Part shown: positions 16,900-24,801 of the stretch, piece after piece
How positions within the stretch are numbered: position 1 is the stretch's first letter
How the letters are laid out: each line of letters opens with the position of its first letter
Assembly (NCBI RefSeq): GCF_033193315.1
Contig: NZ_CP136187.1
Location: forward strand, 3,479,501-3,543,500
Direction: 5' to 3'
DNA length: 64,000 nucleotides
Origin: Agathobaculum sp. NTUH-O15-33
GTDB taxonomy: Bacteria > Bacillota > Clostridia > Oscillospirales > Butyricicoccaceae
The notes under the pieces: generated by a model
The model's input: the letters and a program-made list of their open reading frames with translations, nothing else
What the model was told of the DNA's origin: nothing
The model's database searches: none
Made by a program: the position numbers and the translations under genes

Positions 16900-18003
16900 T
16901 TATGCTTTGCGTTTGACCAGCATCACGCCGCAGGACAGTTCCTCCAGCGCCAAATTGAGCAGCCCGCTGACATACTCCTCGTGGATATTGGCCCTGAGGA
17001 TGATCTGCGGCATGTGCTGCGGGGCAATCAGCCGAAGGCAGCGCGCACGGATCTCCTCCACCGTCTTTTTATCAAAATAACCGCCCGTCAGCGCGACGAT
17101 CTCCGGGTTGAGCACCGGCACGATCGAACCGATGATATGGCTCATCGACTCGACCGACGCATCCACCGGATCGATTTCCTTGGAGCGCACCACCGGCAGG
17201 AAGGACACCTCGCCGGCAAACCCGGAAAATCCGCGCAGGATATGACCGCCGGACACAAAGCCCGCGCCAAAGTTGATGGAAAGGTTGATCAGCGTGCGCT
17301 GTTCCTCACTCACCGGCATGGTGGGGTCTTCCCGCAGCATCTGCTCCAGCCCGGTCTGCGCGTCGATCGGCGAATAGATGAACGCAATGGTGGTGTCGCG
17401 CCCGCCGCAGTTGTTCTGGTAAAAACCGTAAGCGGCGGCGTTCATATCGTTTTCGACAAGTATTTTGATATCCGGGAACTTTTCCTGCAGCATGCTGCGC
17501 AGCGGCAGCCCCATCAAATCGACGAAGTTACAAAGGCCGATCACATCGTTTGTGATATAGCCCGGTATGCCGATGGAAGCCACGCGCAGCTTCGCGTGCT
17601 TTTCTGTCAGGCGGCGGATGGTATCTTCCAGCACATCATAGGTGGCCCGTTCGATCTCCCGCGTGGATTCCTCCTGCACCTCGCCCAGCAGGTTGCACAC
17701 CATGGAGGAAAGCGTTACCTTGCCGCGGTCGCTTGCCACATAAACGCAGGCGATGAGCGAGTAGTTGCCGTTGTAAACATAGCTTTTCGCCGGGCGGCCA
17801 TAACCGCCCGAGGTCACCGCCGCTTCCATTACCTCGCCGCTTTCGCAGAGCTCGTTGAGGATCTTGCCGCAGGTCGCCACGCTGATCTCGGTCGCCTCCG
17901 CGATCTGCGCCTTGGTGGCCGTGCCCAGCCCCTTGAGGGCGGATTTGATCAGTTCAACGTTTATTTCCTTCACTTTTGTGATATCGTTCCGAATAGTGTG
18001 CAT
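16900..18003 (-). CDS. ROK-family transcriptional regulator
   Basis: A 367-residue protein with an N-terminal winged helix-turn-helix (about 10-75, including TKAQIAEATEISVATCGKIL) and a sugar-kinase-like ROK domain (ILVENDMNAAAYG; INFGAGFVSGGHILRG; GFAGEVSFLP). The zinc-binding cysteine cluster of true ROK kinases is not visible, as in some regulator members. It lies directly upstream of, and in the same direction as, the gdhA-led operon, separated by the element at 16711-16876, so it is the likely repressor, released by a sugar-like ligand. ATG 18003 is preferred; a GTG three codons upstream lacks spacing. Confidence 0.88.
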   Translation of the reverse strand: MHTIRNDITKVKEINVELIKSALKGLGTATKAQIAEATEISVATCGKILNELCESGEVMEAAVTSGGYGRPAKSYVYNGNYSLIACVYVASDRGKVTLSSMVCNLLGEVQEESTREIERATYDVLEDTIRRLTEKHAKLRVASIGIPGYITNDVIGLCNFVDLMGLPLRSMLQEKFPDIKILVENDMNAAAYGFYQNNCGGRDTTIAFIYSPIDAQTGLEQMLREDPTMPVSEEQRTLINLSINFGAGFVSGGHILRGFSGFAGEVSFLPVVRSKEIDPVDASVESMSHIIGSIVPVLNPEIVALTGGYFDKKTVEEIRARCLRLIAPQHMPQIILRANIHEEYVSGLLNLALEELSCGVMLVKRKA

Positions 18004-18069
18004 GTATTTCACCCTGTTTCAAGGCCCCTGTTTCGGCGCCGTTAAAAATTTCATTATTTTCCTATTCAC

Positions 18070-18099
18070 ATCATAGCATTCCCGCTTACCCAGTGTCAA
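18070..18099 (-). promoter_or_regulatory. Promoter of the ROK regulator gene
   Basis: On the minus strand TTGACA (18094-18099) is followed after 18 bp by TATGAT (18070-18075), about 65 bp upstream of the start codon. The 19-bp putative operator is not seen here, so autoregulation is not supported. Confidence 0.6.
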
Positions 18100-18159
18100 T
18101 AGTTACGATTTCTTATTTTGATTCTATATTTCAAAATGATTTTCGTTTGTCTTTTTATA

Positions 18160-18187
18160 TTGACAAGGATTTTTATTGTGCTATATT
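18160..18187 (+). promoter_or_regulatory. Promoter of the SGNH hydrolase gene
   Basis: TTGACA (18160-18165), a 16-bp spacer and TATATT (18182-18187) precede the hydrolase start at 18224 with AAAGGAG between. This excludes the longer in-frame reading that would start at 18176. Confidence 0.65.
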
Positions 18188-18223
18188 GAAAAGCAAGTCA
18201 GGCAACGGAAAGGAGCGCGACCT

Positions 18224-18856
18224 ATGAAACACATTCTATGCTATGGCGATTCCAACACTTGGGGGTACAACAGTGAAACGGACGCCCGTTTTCCCTTTTG
18301 CGAGCGCTGGACCGGACGGCTCGCGGCGGAACTTGCCCCGGACTGCCGCATCATCGAGGAGGGACTCTGCGGGCGTACGACGGCCTATGAGCTGCCGCTT
18401 GAACCGGGCCGCAACGGCTTTGCCTATTACCCCACCGCGCTGTCCAGCGCCGACCCGCTCGATCTGGTCGTGCTGATGCTGGGCACCAACGACCGCCGCA
18501 AGCAGCTGATCGTCTCGCCCGAGGAAAGCGCGCTGGCGCTCGAACGCTACATCCAGTTCACGCGCACGCCGGTGCATTGGTCGGGCCGGCAAACGCCGCG
18601 GCTTCTGCTGGTCTCCCCGCCCGAAATCGACCCCGCGATCGCCGAAAACGAATTTGCCTTTTATTACGATGAAAATTCGGTCGCCCACTCCCGGCGGCTC
18701 AAAACCGTCTACCGCCGCCTTGCCGAGCAATACGGCTGCGCCTTCTTGGACGCTGCCGCACATTGCGGGCCCGGCGCGGACTGCGTGCATCTCGACGCGG
18801 CGGGCCACCGCGCTTTGGCACAGGCGCTGGCAATACAGGTCCGGCAGATCATATAG
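18224..18856 (+). CDS. SGNH/GDSL-family hydrolase (arylesterase-like)
   Basis: A 210-residue single-domain hydrolase. Block I is GDSNTWGY (nucleophile Ser), block III contains LGTNDRR (oxyanion Asn), and block V is DCVHLD (catalytic Asp and His). There is no signal peptide, so it acts in the cytoplasm. The family includes arylesterases and carbohydrate acetylesterases; the SNTWGY variant is typical of the former group. The gene stands alone with its own promoter and ends just before the hairpin cluster at 18871, which includes its terminator. The natural substrate is unknown. Confidence 0.88.
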   Translation: MKHILCYGDSNTWGYNSETDARFPFCERWTGRLAAELAPDCRIIEEGLCGRTTAYELPLEPGRNGFAYYPTALSSADPLDLVVLMLGTNDRRKQLIVSPEESALALERYIQFTRTPVHWSGRQTPRLLLVSPPEIDPAIAENEFAFYYDENSVAHSRRLKTVYRRLAEQYGCAFLDAAAHCGPGADCVHLDAAGHRALAQALAIQVRQII

Positions 18857-18870
18857 CCCACAACGATAAA

Positions 18871-19160
18871 AAGCACCCCAAAGCGATCGCTTTGGGGTGC
18901 TTCAGACTGTAGACAAAGGTCTCTAGCCGCAGCGCGTATAGAATGTAAAATGGAGCGAAGCGACGTAAAATCCGTTTTTTCGGGGGCGTGTACCTCGAAA
19001 AAACACCTCGACCCGCGCCACCGGGCGCGTAACCCGGGGGTATCGAGACCGGTTTCTCCGGAACGGGTCGAGTATCTAGGGGGCACTGGGTGCCCCCTAG
19101 ACAGCGTGTCGACTTTGTCGACACGCTAAAGCACCCCAAAGCGATCGCTTTGGGGTGCTT
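18871..19160. repeat. Cluster of six hairpins bounded by two identical 32-bp palindromes
   Basis: Identical perfect 32-bp palindromes occupy 18871-18902 and 19129-19160, each centred on GCGATCGC. Between them are four more stems: 18974-19004 (GTTTTTTCG/CGAAAAAAC), 19007-19072 (CTCGACCCG/CGGGTCGAG with an inner CGCGCC/GGCGCG), 19076-19100 (CTAGGGGGCAC/TGCCCCCTAG) and 19103-19127 (AGCGTGTCGAC/GTCGACACGCT). The outer sequences also match each other inverted beyond the palindromes. The interval lies between convergent genes. The right palindrome is followed by six T and can terminate plus-strand transcripts; for the minus strand the left one is followed by TTTTT. No ORF is supported inside. Confidence 0.8.
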
Positions 19161-19190
19161 TTTTAACAAGCTATGGGAGACGAGTTCTGT

Positions 19191-19466
19191 TTATCTGCGG
19201 AAACAATCGCTGCAGTACACAGGACGGTCGTTACGGGGCTCGAAGGGCACCTTGCAGGGCTTGCCGCACTCGGCGCAAACAGCGTCATACATCTGGCGGC
19301 CGCCACCCTGACCACCGCGGGAGTTGCCTTTGCGTGCATCGCGGCAGGGCTTGCAGCGCTGCGGCTCGTTGGTGAAGCCCTTTTCAGCAAAGAACTCCTG
19401 TTCGCTGGCTGTGAAGGTGAACTCCTGTCCGCAATCCTTGCAGACGATAGTTTTGTCTTGAAACAT
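19191..19466 (-). CDS. Small zinc-ribbon protein (CxxC-x17-CxxC type)
   Basis: A 91-residue protein with four Cys pairs: CKDC near the N-terminus, CKPC at about residue 38, CAEC at about 68 and CSDC near the end. The pairs form two zinc ribbons separated by a Gly/Arg-rich linker (SRGGQGGG). It begins MFQDKTIVCKDCGQEF, typical of small zinc-ribbon proteins widespread in Firmicutes and CPR bacteria. The charged Gly/Arg linker suggests nucleic-acid binding; no biochemical role is established. It is monocistronic and ends 31 bp from the hairpin cluster, whose left boundary can act as its terminator. Confidence 0.85.
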   Translation of the reverse strand: MFQDKTIVCKDCGQEFTFTASEQEFFAEKGFTNEPQRCKPCRDARKGNSRGGQGGGRQMYDAVCAECGKPCKVPFEPRNDRPVYCSDCFRR

Positions 19467-19605
19467 GTAATACCTCTTTTAAGTTAGTTCGCCATGATTG
19501 GTCGATGGTTTAACTGTACCTCTTAATCGCGATAAAGTCAACAAAAAGTTTTGCAAATGTTCCCGGATTCCGCAGAAAATACGTTTTTTATCGGAAAAGA
19601 CCTTT

Positions 19606-21258
19606 TTATTCCATAACATCGGGGGGCGTATAGTCTAAAATCACGTGGCCGTGCTTGCCGCCGTGCTTGGCTTGGTACATGGCGGCGTCCGCCCGTTCGG
19701 TCACTTGGGCCGAAGTCAAATTCTCCATACCGCTTTGCGAAAAGTCGATACGGACCGCGCCGATACTGCAATAAACATACAGCCGGGCGCCGCTGCCGCG
19801 CACCACGAACTGGTTATTCGACGGCTCTTCCAGCCGGTTCAGGAACGCGTCGAGCGAAGCAAGCTGCTCCGACGCTTCCATGATCACCAAAAACTCGTCT
19901 CCGCCCACGCGGCCCACCGTGCCGCCCGTTTGCTGCGCCAACTTGGAGGTGAGGTACAAAAGCACCTGATCGCCCACGTTATGCCCATACTGTGTATTGA
20001 AATCTTTAAAATCATCCACATCCACAAACAGGACCGCCATCGGCGTGCGATCCGCCCGGTGCCGCTCGATCGCCTCCTGCAAGACCTGATCGATGCGCTC
20101 CTTGTTCAGCACCTTGGTCAGCGCGTCCTGCTCGGCCTTTGCCTGAAGCAGGCGCTGCTGCTGCGTTTTATAGAGATTTTCCGTTTCTATAAAGTCAAGC
20201 AGCTCGTTCACTTCCCCGGCCAAGCTGCCCAGCTCATCCTTGCGTTCAACCGCTACCCGCAGCGTATAATCCTGCTCCTGCCTGATGTTTTGCAGGGTGC
20301 CGGAAATGCTTTTGATGGGATGGATGATCCGCTTGGAGGCAAACCGGCCGATCCATATCGCCAGCAGGATGCATAAAAGCACCATGGAGCACGCCAAAAC
20401 GAAATACACGGTCTCCTTGGACTGGTAATTGCTCAAATTCACCGAAAGCAGCACGCGCCAATCGGTATATGCCACGTCGGAATAATAGGTGATGTAACTA
20501 TTTTCGTTCATGGTGTAGCAAAAGCTGCCTTCGGGTTCCTTTTCAAAATCAATGGCGCTATATTTTTCGTTATAATCCTCGCGCTCCTGCGCGCTCGTCA
20601 CAAAGCTTTCCCGCTTTTCGTTTTGCGTGCCCGCGCTGACGATCTGCCCGCGGCCGTCCAGCAAATAGAACGTCGAGTCGTTCCAAAGCTCGGCCCGCTC
20701 GCGGATCGCGCTGTAAAAATCAAGATTGATCTCCGCCAAAATATAGCCGAGCGTCTGCCCGCCTTCCTCGATCCGGGCGGTCGCCACCAGCAATTTTTGG
20801 CCCTTGGCGTCCGTCAACACGTCGGAAATGTGGAAGGGCTGCCCCTTCATGGCTTGCAACACGTTATCGATGCCCTCATTCGCAAAGGCCGTGTGGGCCG
20901 CGCTGCACGCGACGACGCGGTTCTTGTTGTCAATGATAGCAAGGGTGTTCAAATAGTCCAGCGTTTGCACGCGGGCCAAAAGCACATTGTCCAAATACTG
21001 ATTCATATCTCCGGCCAGCTCGCTGCGCATGGCCGCGTGAGACAGATCCATGGTGCCGATAAATTCCAGATATTCTTTTTGCTGCTCACAAAAATTCGCC
21101 ATTTCCGCAACTTGCGCATCTGCGACCACACGAAGGCTATCCGCAATGATGTTCTCCAGTATGCTGGAGTACAGATTTGTGATAACCAAGCTAAACAGTA
21201 GAAAGGGCAAGACGATCAAAGCAAAAACCATGCGGTACATGGAAGTACGAACGCTCAT
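19606..21258 (-). CDS. Membrane diguanylate cyclase (double-Cache sensor, HAMP, GGDEF)
   Basis: A 550-residue protein. TM1 is at about 10-30, an extracellular Cache-like sensor at about 35-280, TM2 at about 285-305, then a HAMP linker and a C-terminal GGDEF domain (about 385-540). The active-site loop is intact (RVGGDEFLVI), with the metal-binding VDVDDFKDFN upstream, so synthesis of cyclic di-GMP is expected. The product-inhibition RxxD motif is not found at its usual place before GGDEF. The gene is monocistronic. The signal sensed outside the cell is unknown. Confidence 0.92.
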   Translation of the reverse strand: MSVRTSMYRMVFALIVLPFLLFSLVITNLYSSILENIIADSLRVVADAQVAEMANFCEQQKEYLEFIGTMDLSHAAMRSELAGDMNQYLDNVLLARVQTLDYLNTLAIIDNKNRVVACSAAHTAFANEGIDNVLQAMKGQPFHISDVLTDAKGQKLLVATARIEEGGQTLGYILAEINLDFYSAIRERAELWNDSTFYLLDGRGQIVSAGTQNEKRESFVTSAQEREDYNEKYSAIDFEKEPEGSFCYTMNENSYITYYSDVAYTDWRVLLSVNLSNYQSKETVYFVLACSMVLLCILLAIWIGRFASKRIIHPIKSISGTLQNIRQEQDYTLRVAVERKDELGSLAGEVNELLDFIETENLYKTQQQRLLQAKAEQDALTKVLNKERIDQVLQEAIERHRADRTPMAVLFVDVDDFKDFNTQYGHNVGDQVLLYLTSKLAQQTGGTVGRVGGDEFLVIMEASEQLASLDAFLNRLEEPSNNQFVVRGSGARLYVYCSIGAVRIDFSQSGMENLTSAQVTERADAAMYQAKHGGKHGHVILDYTPPDVME

Positions 21259-21450
21259 GGTGATCCCCCGTTTAATTTTTTATATCGGGCCGCAAGCACA
21301 TCTATGCATTGTGTTGTTACCATTATACAACTCGTCCCCCCGCACATCAAGTCAATAAAACAGCACTTTTCACAAGGCCTTGCCGGATTCGCCATGGTGT
21401 TTGCAGGGGGTGTGGTTCCGTTCCATTCTCAATTCGTTTGAAAAATTTTA

Positions 21451-21484
21451 TTGACCGACCGGTCTATTTCGTGTAAAATAGACC
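21451..21484 (+). promoter_or_regulatory. Promoter and operator of the TetR-antiporter operon
   Basis: TTGACC (21451-21456) and TAAAAT (21474-21479) are 17 bp apart. A perfect inverted repeat, GGTCTATTT (21461-21469) and AAATAGACC (21476-21484), covers the spacer and -10 element. This arrangement is typical of TetR autorepression. Confidence 0.8.
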
Positions 21485-21511
21485 ATATAGTCTACTTTAG
21501 GAGGCCGGCGT

Positions 21512-22135
21512 ATGAAGCAGGAGGAACGGAGCAAACGCACGTATCAGCGCATTTTAACCGCAGCAATCGCTGAATTTGGCGGCAAAAGCTATGAAAGCGC
21601 TTCTATCAACAACATTTGCAGCGTTAACCATATCCCCAAGGGGCTGATCTATTACAATTTTGAAAACAAGGATCAGCTGTATCTGCGGTGTGTGCAAGCC
21701 TGCTTTGACGAGCTGACCGCATACCTGCAAAGCGCGTCTTACCCGCCGGACGATACGGCGGGCAGCCTGCGGCTGCTGCTCGCGCGGCGGCAAACCTTTT
21801 TTACCGACCAGCCCTCGTATAAGCGCCTTTTCTTTCAAACGCTGTTCCAGCCCCCGCTTCATCTAGCAAACGAGCTTCGGACGCTTCGCCGCGCGTTCGA
21901 CGGCTTCCATGCCGCCCGCTATCAAGCGGTGCTCGATCATATTGAATTGCGCGACGGCATCTCGGCGCAGGCCGCCAAAGAGTATTTCTTTATTTTTCAG
22001 GAGATGTTCAACGGGTATTATCAAACGCAGGCTGTCGGCGGCACCGACCTGTCCCTCCTGATTGAAAACCACGAAAGCAAGCTGCCCGCCCTAATCGACC
22101 TTATGCTTTACGGCGTTGCGAAGGAAAAGGACTGA
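21512..22135 (+). CDS. TetR/AcrR-family transcriptional regulator
   Basis: A 207-residue protein with an N-terminal TetR helix-turn-helix (about 8-55; SINNICSVNHIPKGLIYYNF is the recognition part) and an all-helical ligand domain. The ATG at 21512 follows AGGAGG at 21499-21504. It is the first gene of a two-gene operon with the cation:proton antiporter and should repress it by binding the inverted repeat over its own promoter. The inducer may be a toxic cation, pH stress or an antimicrobial; nothing in the sequence decides this. Confidence 0.92.
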   Translation: MKQEERSKRTYQRILTAAIAEFGGKSYESASINNICSVNHIPKGLIYYNFENKDQLYLRCVQACFDELTAYLQSASYPPDDTAGSLRLLLARRQTFFTDQPSYKRLFFQTLFQPPLHLANELRTLRRAFDGFHAARYQAVLDHIELRDGISAQAAKEYFFIFQEMFNGYYQTQAVGGTDLSLLIENHESKLPALIDLMLYGVAKEKD

Positions 22136-22160
22136 CGGCGCGTGCAACAAAGGAGGCCCC

Positions 22161-23375
22161 ATGCTATTACCGATTCTCAGGCTTTTGGCCACAGTCGTTC
22201 TTGCTTTTGTGGTGGGCAGGCTGCTCGCTAGGATCAAGCTGCCCGCTATTCTCGGCTGGCTGATCACCGGCATGCTCCTCGGCCCGCACGCGCTGCAGCT
22301 GCTCGATCAGAGCGTGCTCGACGCGCTGTGGTACCAAGCCGCCGTTCACGTTCTGGAGTGCACCGTCGGCCTTCTGATCGGCACGGAGCTTGTGTGGAAG
22401 CGAATCAAGCAGTTCGGCAAGCAGATCATCGTCACCACGCTGACGCAGTCGCTCGGCACCTTTCTGGTGGTCAGTCTTGTGTTCGGCATCATTTTTCATT
22501 TCATGGATATCCCGCTCTATCTCGCCGTGATCTTTGGCGGCATCGCGTTGGCCACTGCTCCGGCTCCGGCGCTTTCGATCGTGCGGGAATTTCAAACCAA
22601 TGGGCCGGTCACCAAAACCCTGATCCCCATGGCCGCGCTGGACGATATGGTGGGCGTTGTGGTGTTCTTTTCGGTCATCTCCCTTGTGGCTTCCCGTGTT
22701 TCCACCGAGCGTTTACCGGCGTATATGATCGCGTTAGTCGTGCTGCTGCCGCTGGGAGTTGGCGCGGCGGTGGGCGTGCCGGCCGGTTTGCTCCTGAAAA
22801 AGGAACGGGGGCCCGCGCCGACGGTCGCGCTGCTCGTTGGCACCCTGCTCCTTGCCTCCGCCGCCGGTTTTTACTTGAACTACCGGGTCATGCCGCGCCC
22901 TGTTTTGAACTTCATGCTCATCGGTATGGCGTTCTCCGCCGTTTTTGCCAATATGGTGGGCGAGGTGCGGCTGGAACGGATTCTGTGCAGCTTCAACCCG
23001 TTCCTCGGTTTGTCGATGATCGTGGTCATTTTAAATTTGGGCGCGCCGCTCGATTACCATCTGATCTTGGGCGCGGGCCTGTTTACCGCCCTATACATCG
23101 TCTCACGCGCGGCGGGCAAGTATGGCGGCGCTTATCTGGGCGCGACCCTTACCGGCGCGCCGCAGACCGTGCGCAAGTATTTGGGCCTTACGCTGCTGCC
23201 GCATTCCGGCGTCTCGCTCGTTTTCACCGGCATTGCCGTTTCCGTGCTCAGCGGCCCCGCGCCTGAAAGCGCGCAGATCATTCAGGGCACGATTGCGGCC
23301 GCGGCGGTCATCAACGAGGTGCTTGCGGTCGTTATCGCCAAAAAAGGCTTTGAATGGTCGGGCGAGCTGCGTTAG
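22161..23375 (+). CDS. Cation:proton antiporter (CPA2 / KefB-like)
   Basis: A 404-residue integral membrane protein with about 11-13 hydrophobic segments, of the Na+/H+ exchanger (CPA2) family. The early RIKLPAILGWLITGMLLGPHAL and the conserved ALDDMVGVVVFF Asp-Asp ion-binding pair are visible. No C-terminal RCK/TrkA-N domain is present, unlike full-length KefB. ATG 22161 has AAAGGAGG seven bases upstream and lies 25 bp after the TetR stop. It probably exchanges Na+ or K+ for protons under TetR control and ends at a strong bidirectional terminator. Confidence 0.9.
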   Translation: MLLPILRLLATVVLAFVVGRLLARIKLPAILGWLITGMLLGPHALQLLDQSVLDALWYQAAVHVLECTVGLLIGTELVWKRIKQFGKQIIVTTLTQSLGTFLVVSLVFGIIFHFMDIPLYLAVIFGGIALATAPAPALSIVREFQTNGPVTKTLIPMAALDDMVGVVVFFSVISLVASRVSTERLPAYMIALVVLLPLGVGAAVGVPAGLLLKKERGPAPTVALLVGTLLLASAAGFYLNYRVMPRPVLNFMLIGMAFSAVFANMVGEVRLERILCSFNPFLGLSMIVVILNLGAPLDYHLILGAGLFTALYIVSRAAGKYGGAYLGATLTGAPQTVRKYLGLTLLPHSGVSLVFTGIAVSVLSGPAPESAQIIQGTIAAAAVINEVLAVVIAKKGFEWSGELR

Positions 23376-23404
23376 CGCACGCGCCGCACCGCCTTTTTTC
23401 GCAT

Positions 23405-23439
23405 AAAAAAGTCTCCGATTCTTACATCGGAGACTTTTT
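23405..23439. terminator. Bidirectional rho-independent terminator
   Basis: GTCTCCGAT (23411-23419) pairs with ATCGGAGAC (23426-23434). A six-A run precedes and a five-T run follows, so it can end both the plus-strand antiporter and the convergent minus-strand lipoprotein transcripts. Confidence 0.9.
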
Positions 23440-23452
23440 GCGCTTTTGCTTT

Positions 23453-24343
23453 TTACGCGGCGGCGGCGTTCAGCGCTTCCGCGGGGATTTCAATGCTTTC
23501 CACACCGTTGATGTTGCTCACGGTCATGGATACGAGCACGTTGGCTACGTCGAGCTTATCGTCCTCGCCCGCGCCCATGCTGTCCATCATCTTGCCCATC
23601 AGGCTCTGCATGATCGCGGTCATGTCCATTTCGTACTTGACCGGGATCTGGTCCGCCTTGGAGATCCACAGGCTGATCGGCAGGTCGCCCAGATCGGTGA
23701 GCATGGTATCCAGCTGGTCGCCCGTAATGCCAAGGCTGGAAAACTGGTCCATCACGCCGGAAGCTTCGAGCACCTGAGCCAGGTCCTCCTCGGAGATCGT
23801 GCCGTCATAACGGGTCGCTTCCGCGCCGCCAACCGTTTCGGTACCGTTTTCCTTAAAGCTTTCCGCGCTGGAAAGATACAGGTCAAAGCTTTCGCGCGCG
23901 TCCATCTGATCGAACGCGGAGGTATCGGCCATCTCCTGCTTCTGCCAAACCAGATTGCCGTCGCCCGCGTCAATTCCGGTGTACAGCATGTACTTATCGC
24001 CATCCTGCGCAACGTACATGGCGGTATTCATATTGCCGACCTCGCCCATATCCACGTTCATATCCAGTTTCATCGTGATCGGATCGACGATCTGGTCGAC
24101 CTTGCCGCTCGTGGCGATCTTCAGGGTCTCGTCATTCGCCTTCATTTCCATGCTCATGGTCATATCATAGCTCATGCTCTTAACATCCGCCATGTTGGCC
24201 TGCGCGGTCTTCATGATATCCTCGATGCTCTGGCCGGCGGCGCCGCCGTCAGCCTTGTCGCCGCAGGCGCCAAGCCCAGCCGCCATCGTCAGTGTCAGGA
24301 TCGCCGCGGCCGCCCGCCGCGGCCAGCTTCTGGTATTTCTCAT
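23453..24343 (-). CDS. Secreted lipoprotein, DUF6612/LppX-like fold (unknown ligand)
   Basis: A 296-residue lipoprotein. The signal peptide ends in a lipobox (AAGLGACG). The mature part begins with ADGGAAGQSIEDIMKTAQAN and continues as alternating strands rich in Met, Thr and Asp (MSYDMTMSMEMKA), which resembles LolA/LppX-like hydrophobic-ligand or outer-surface domains often annotated DUF6612 in Firmicutes. The start at 24343 is set by AAGGAG 8 bp upstream; an in-frame extension to 24661 has no ribosome site. It is monocistronic and the function is unknown. Confidence 0.8.
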   Translation of the reverse strand: MRNTRSWPRRAAAAILTLTMAAGLGACGDKADGGAAGQSIEDIMKTAQANMADVKSMSYDMTMSMEMKANDETLKIATSGKVDQIVDPITMKLDMNVDMGEVGNMNTAMYVAQDGDKYMLYTGIDAGDGNLVWQKQEMADTSAFDQMDARESFDLYLSSAESFKENGTETVGGAEATRYDGTISEEDLAQVLEASGVMDQFSSLGITGDQLDTMLTDLGDLPISLWISKADQIPVKYEMDMTAIMQSLMGKMMDSMGAGEDDKLDVANVLVSMTVSNINGVESIEIPAEALNAAAA

Positions 24344-24731
24344 TTTTCGTCTCCTTTTGTGTATGTGAGTTTTATATTGAAACACGCCCCAAGGGGCGCA
24401 ATTTCCACCCATAGCGTATGCGGCGCCGTTGTGGGTCATGACACGCGCCGCCCTTACACTGTCGAGGATACCACACCCGCCGCCTTTCGTCAAGAAAGCC
24501 GCTGTACAAAATGTGGAAATTCCCAAACCCGCATGACACACCGCGCGTTTGCCTTGCGGCTTGCGCTGCCGGCGCGCAATCGTGTTCGCACCGGTTGCAG
24601 TGTCAATATGGCTTCTTATGATCACGTCATGAACAAAAGGAAAAATGTATGTGCCATGCAATAAACTGGTATATCCTTCAAAAAAACCGCTTAAAACGAC
24701 GAAAAAAACACGTTTCCGTACGATAAGCGGC
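24344..24731. other. Gene-free interval between divergent lipoprotein and LacI-family genes
   Basis: About 390 bp without a credible gene. It contains a GC palindrome near 24385-24398, a TATAAA-like -10 for the lipoprotein gene at 24371-24376 (minus strand, poor -35), and a wide inverted repeat CCGCTTA (24687-24693) / TAAGCGG (24724-24730). The last, read on the minus strand, is followed by seven T and looks terminator-like, but no minus-strand gene ends there. Confidence 0.5.
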
Positions 24732-24789
24732 TTGCACCCGTCCCGGCTTTCGGTTATAATGAAAATATAGCTTCAACTTTTTAGTAAAA
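24732..24789 (+). promoter_or_regulatory. Promoter and putative operator of the LacI-family regulator gene
   Basis: TTGCAC (24732-24737), a 17-bp spacer and TATAAT (24755-24760) form a strong promoter. TTTTTAGTAAAA at 24778-24789 lies just downstream of the expected start point and overlaps the ribosome site. The same motif recurs at the galK and mglB promoters, suggesting autorepression within a galactose regulon. Confidence 0.7.
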
Positions 24790-24801
24790 GAAGGTGGCTG
24801 C

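Noticed and set aside
16720-18045. A 441-codon plus-strand open frame over the ROK gene and the repeat element
   Set aside because: It overlaps the ROK gene antisense and reads through a palindromic non-coding repeat.
18871-19160. CRISPR-like array or HIP1-type sites (GCGATCGC)
   Set aside because: Only two copies of the palindrome occur, with no regular spacers and no cas genes; the GCGATCGC centre is explained by the terminator palindrome.
24687-24730. Terminator on the minus strand upstream of the LacI-family gene
   Set aside because: The loop is about 30 nt and no minus-strand gene ends there, so it is only noted within the intergenic entry.
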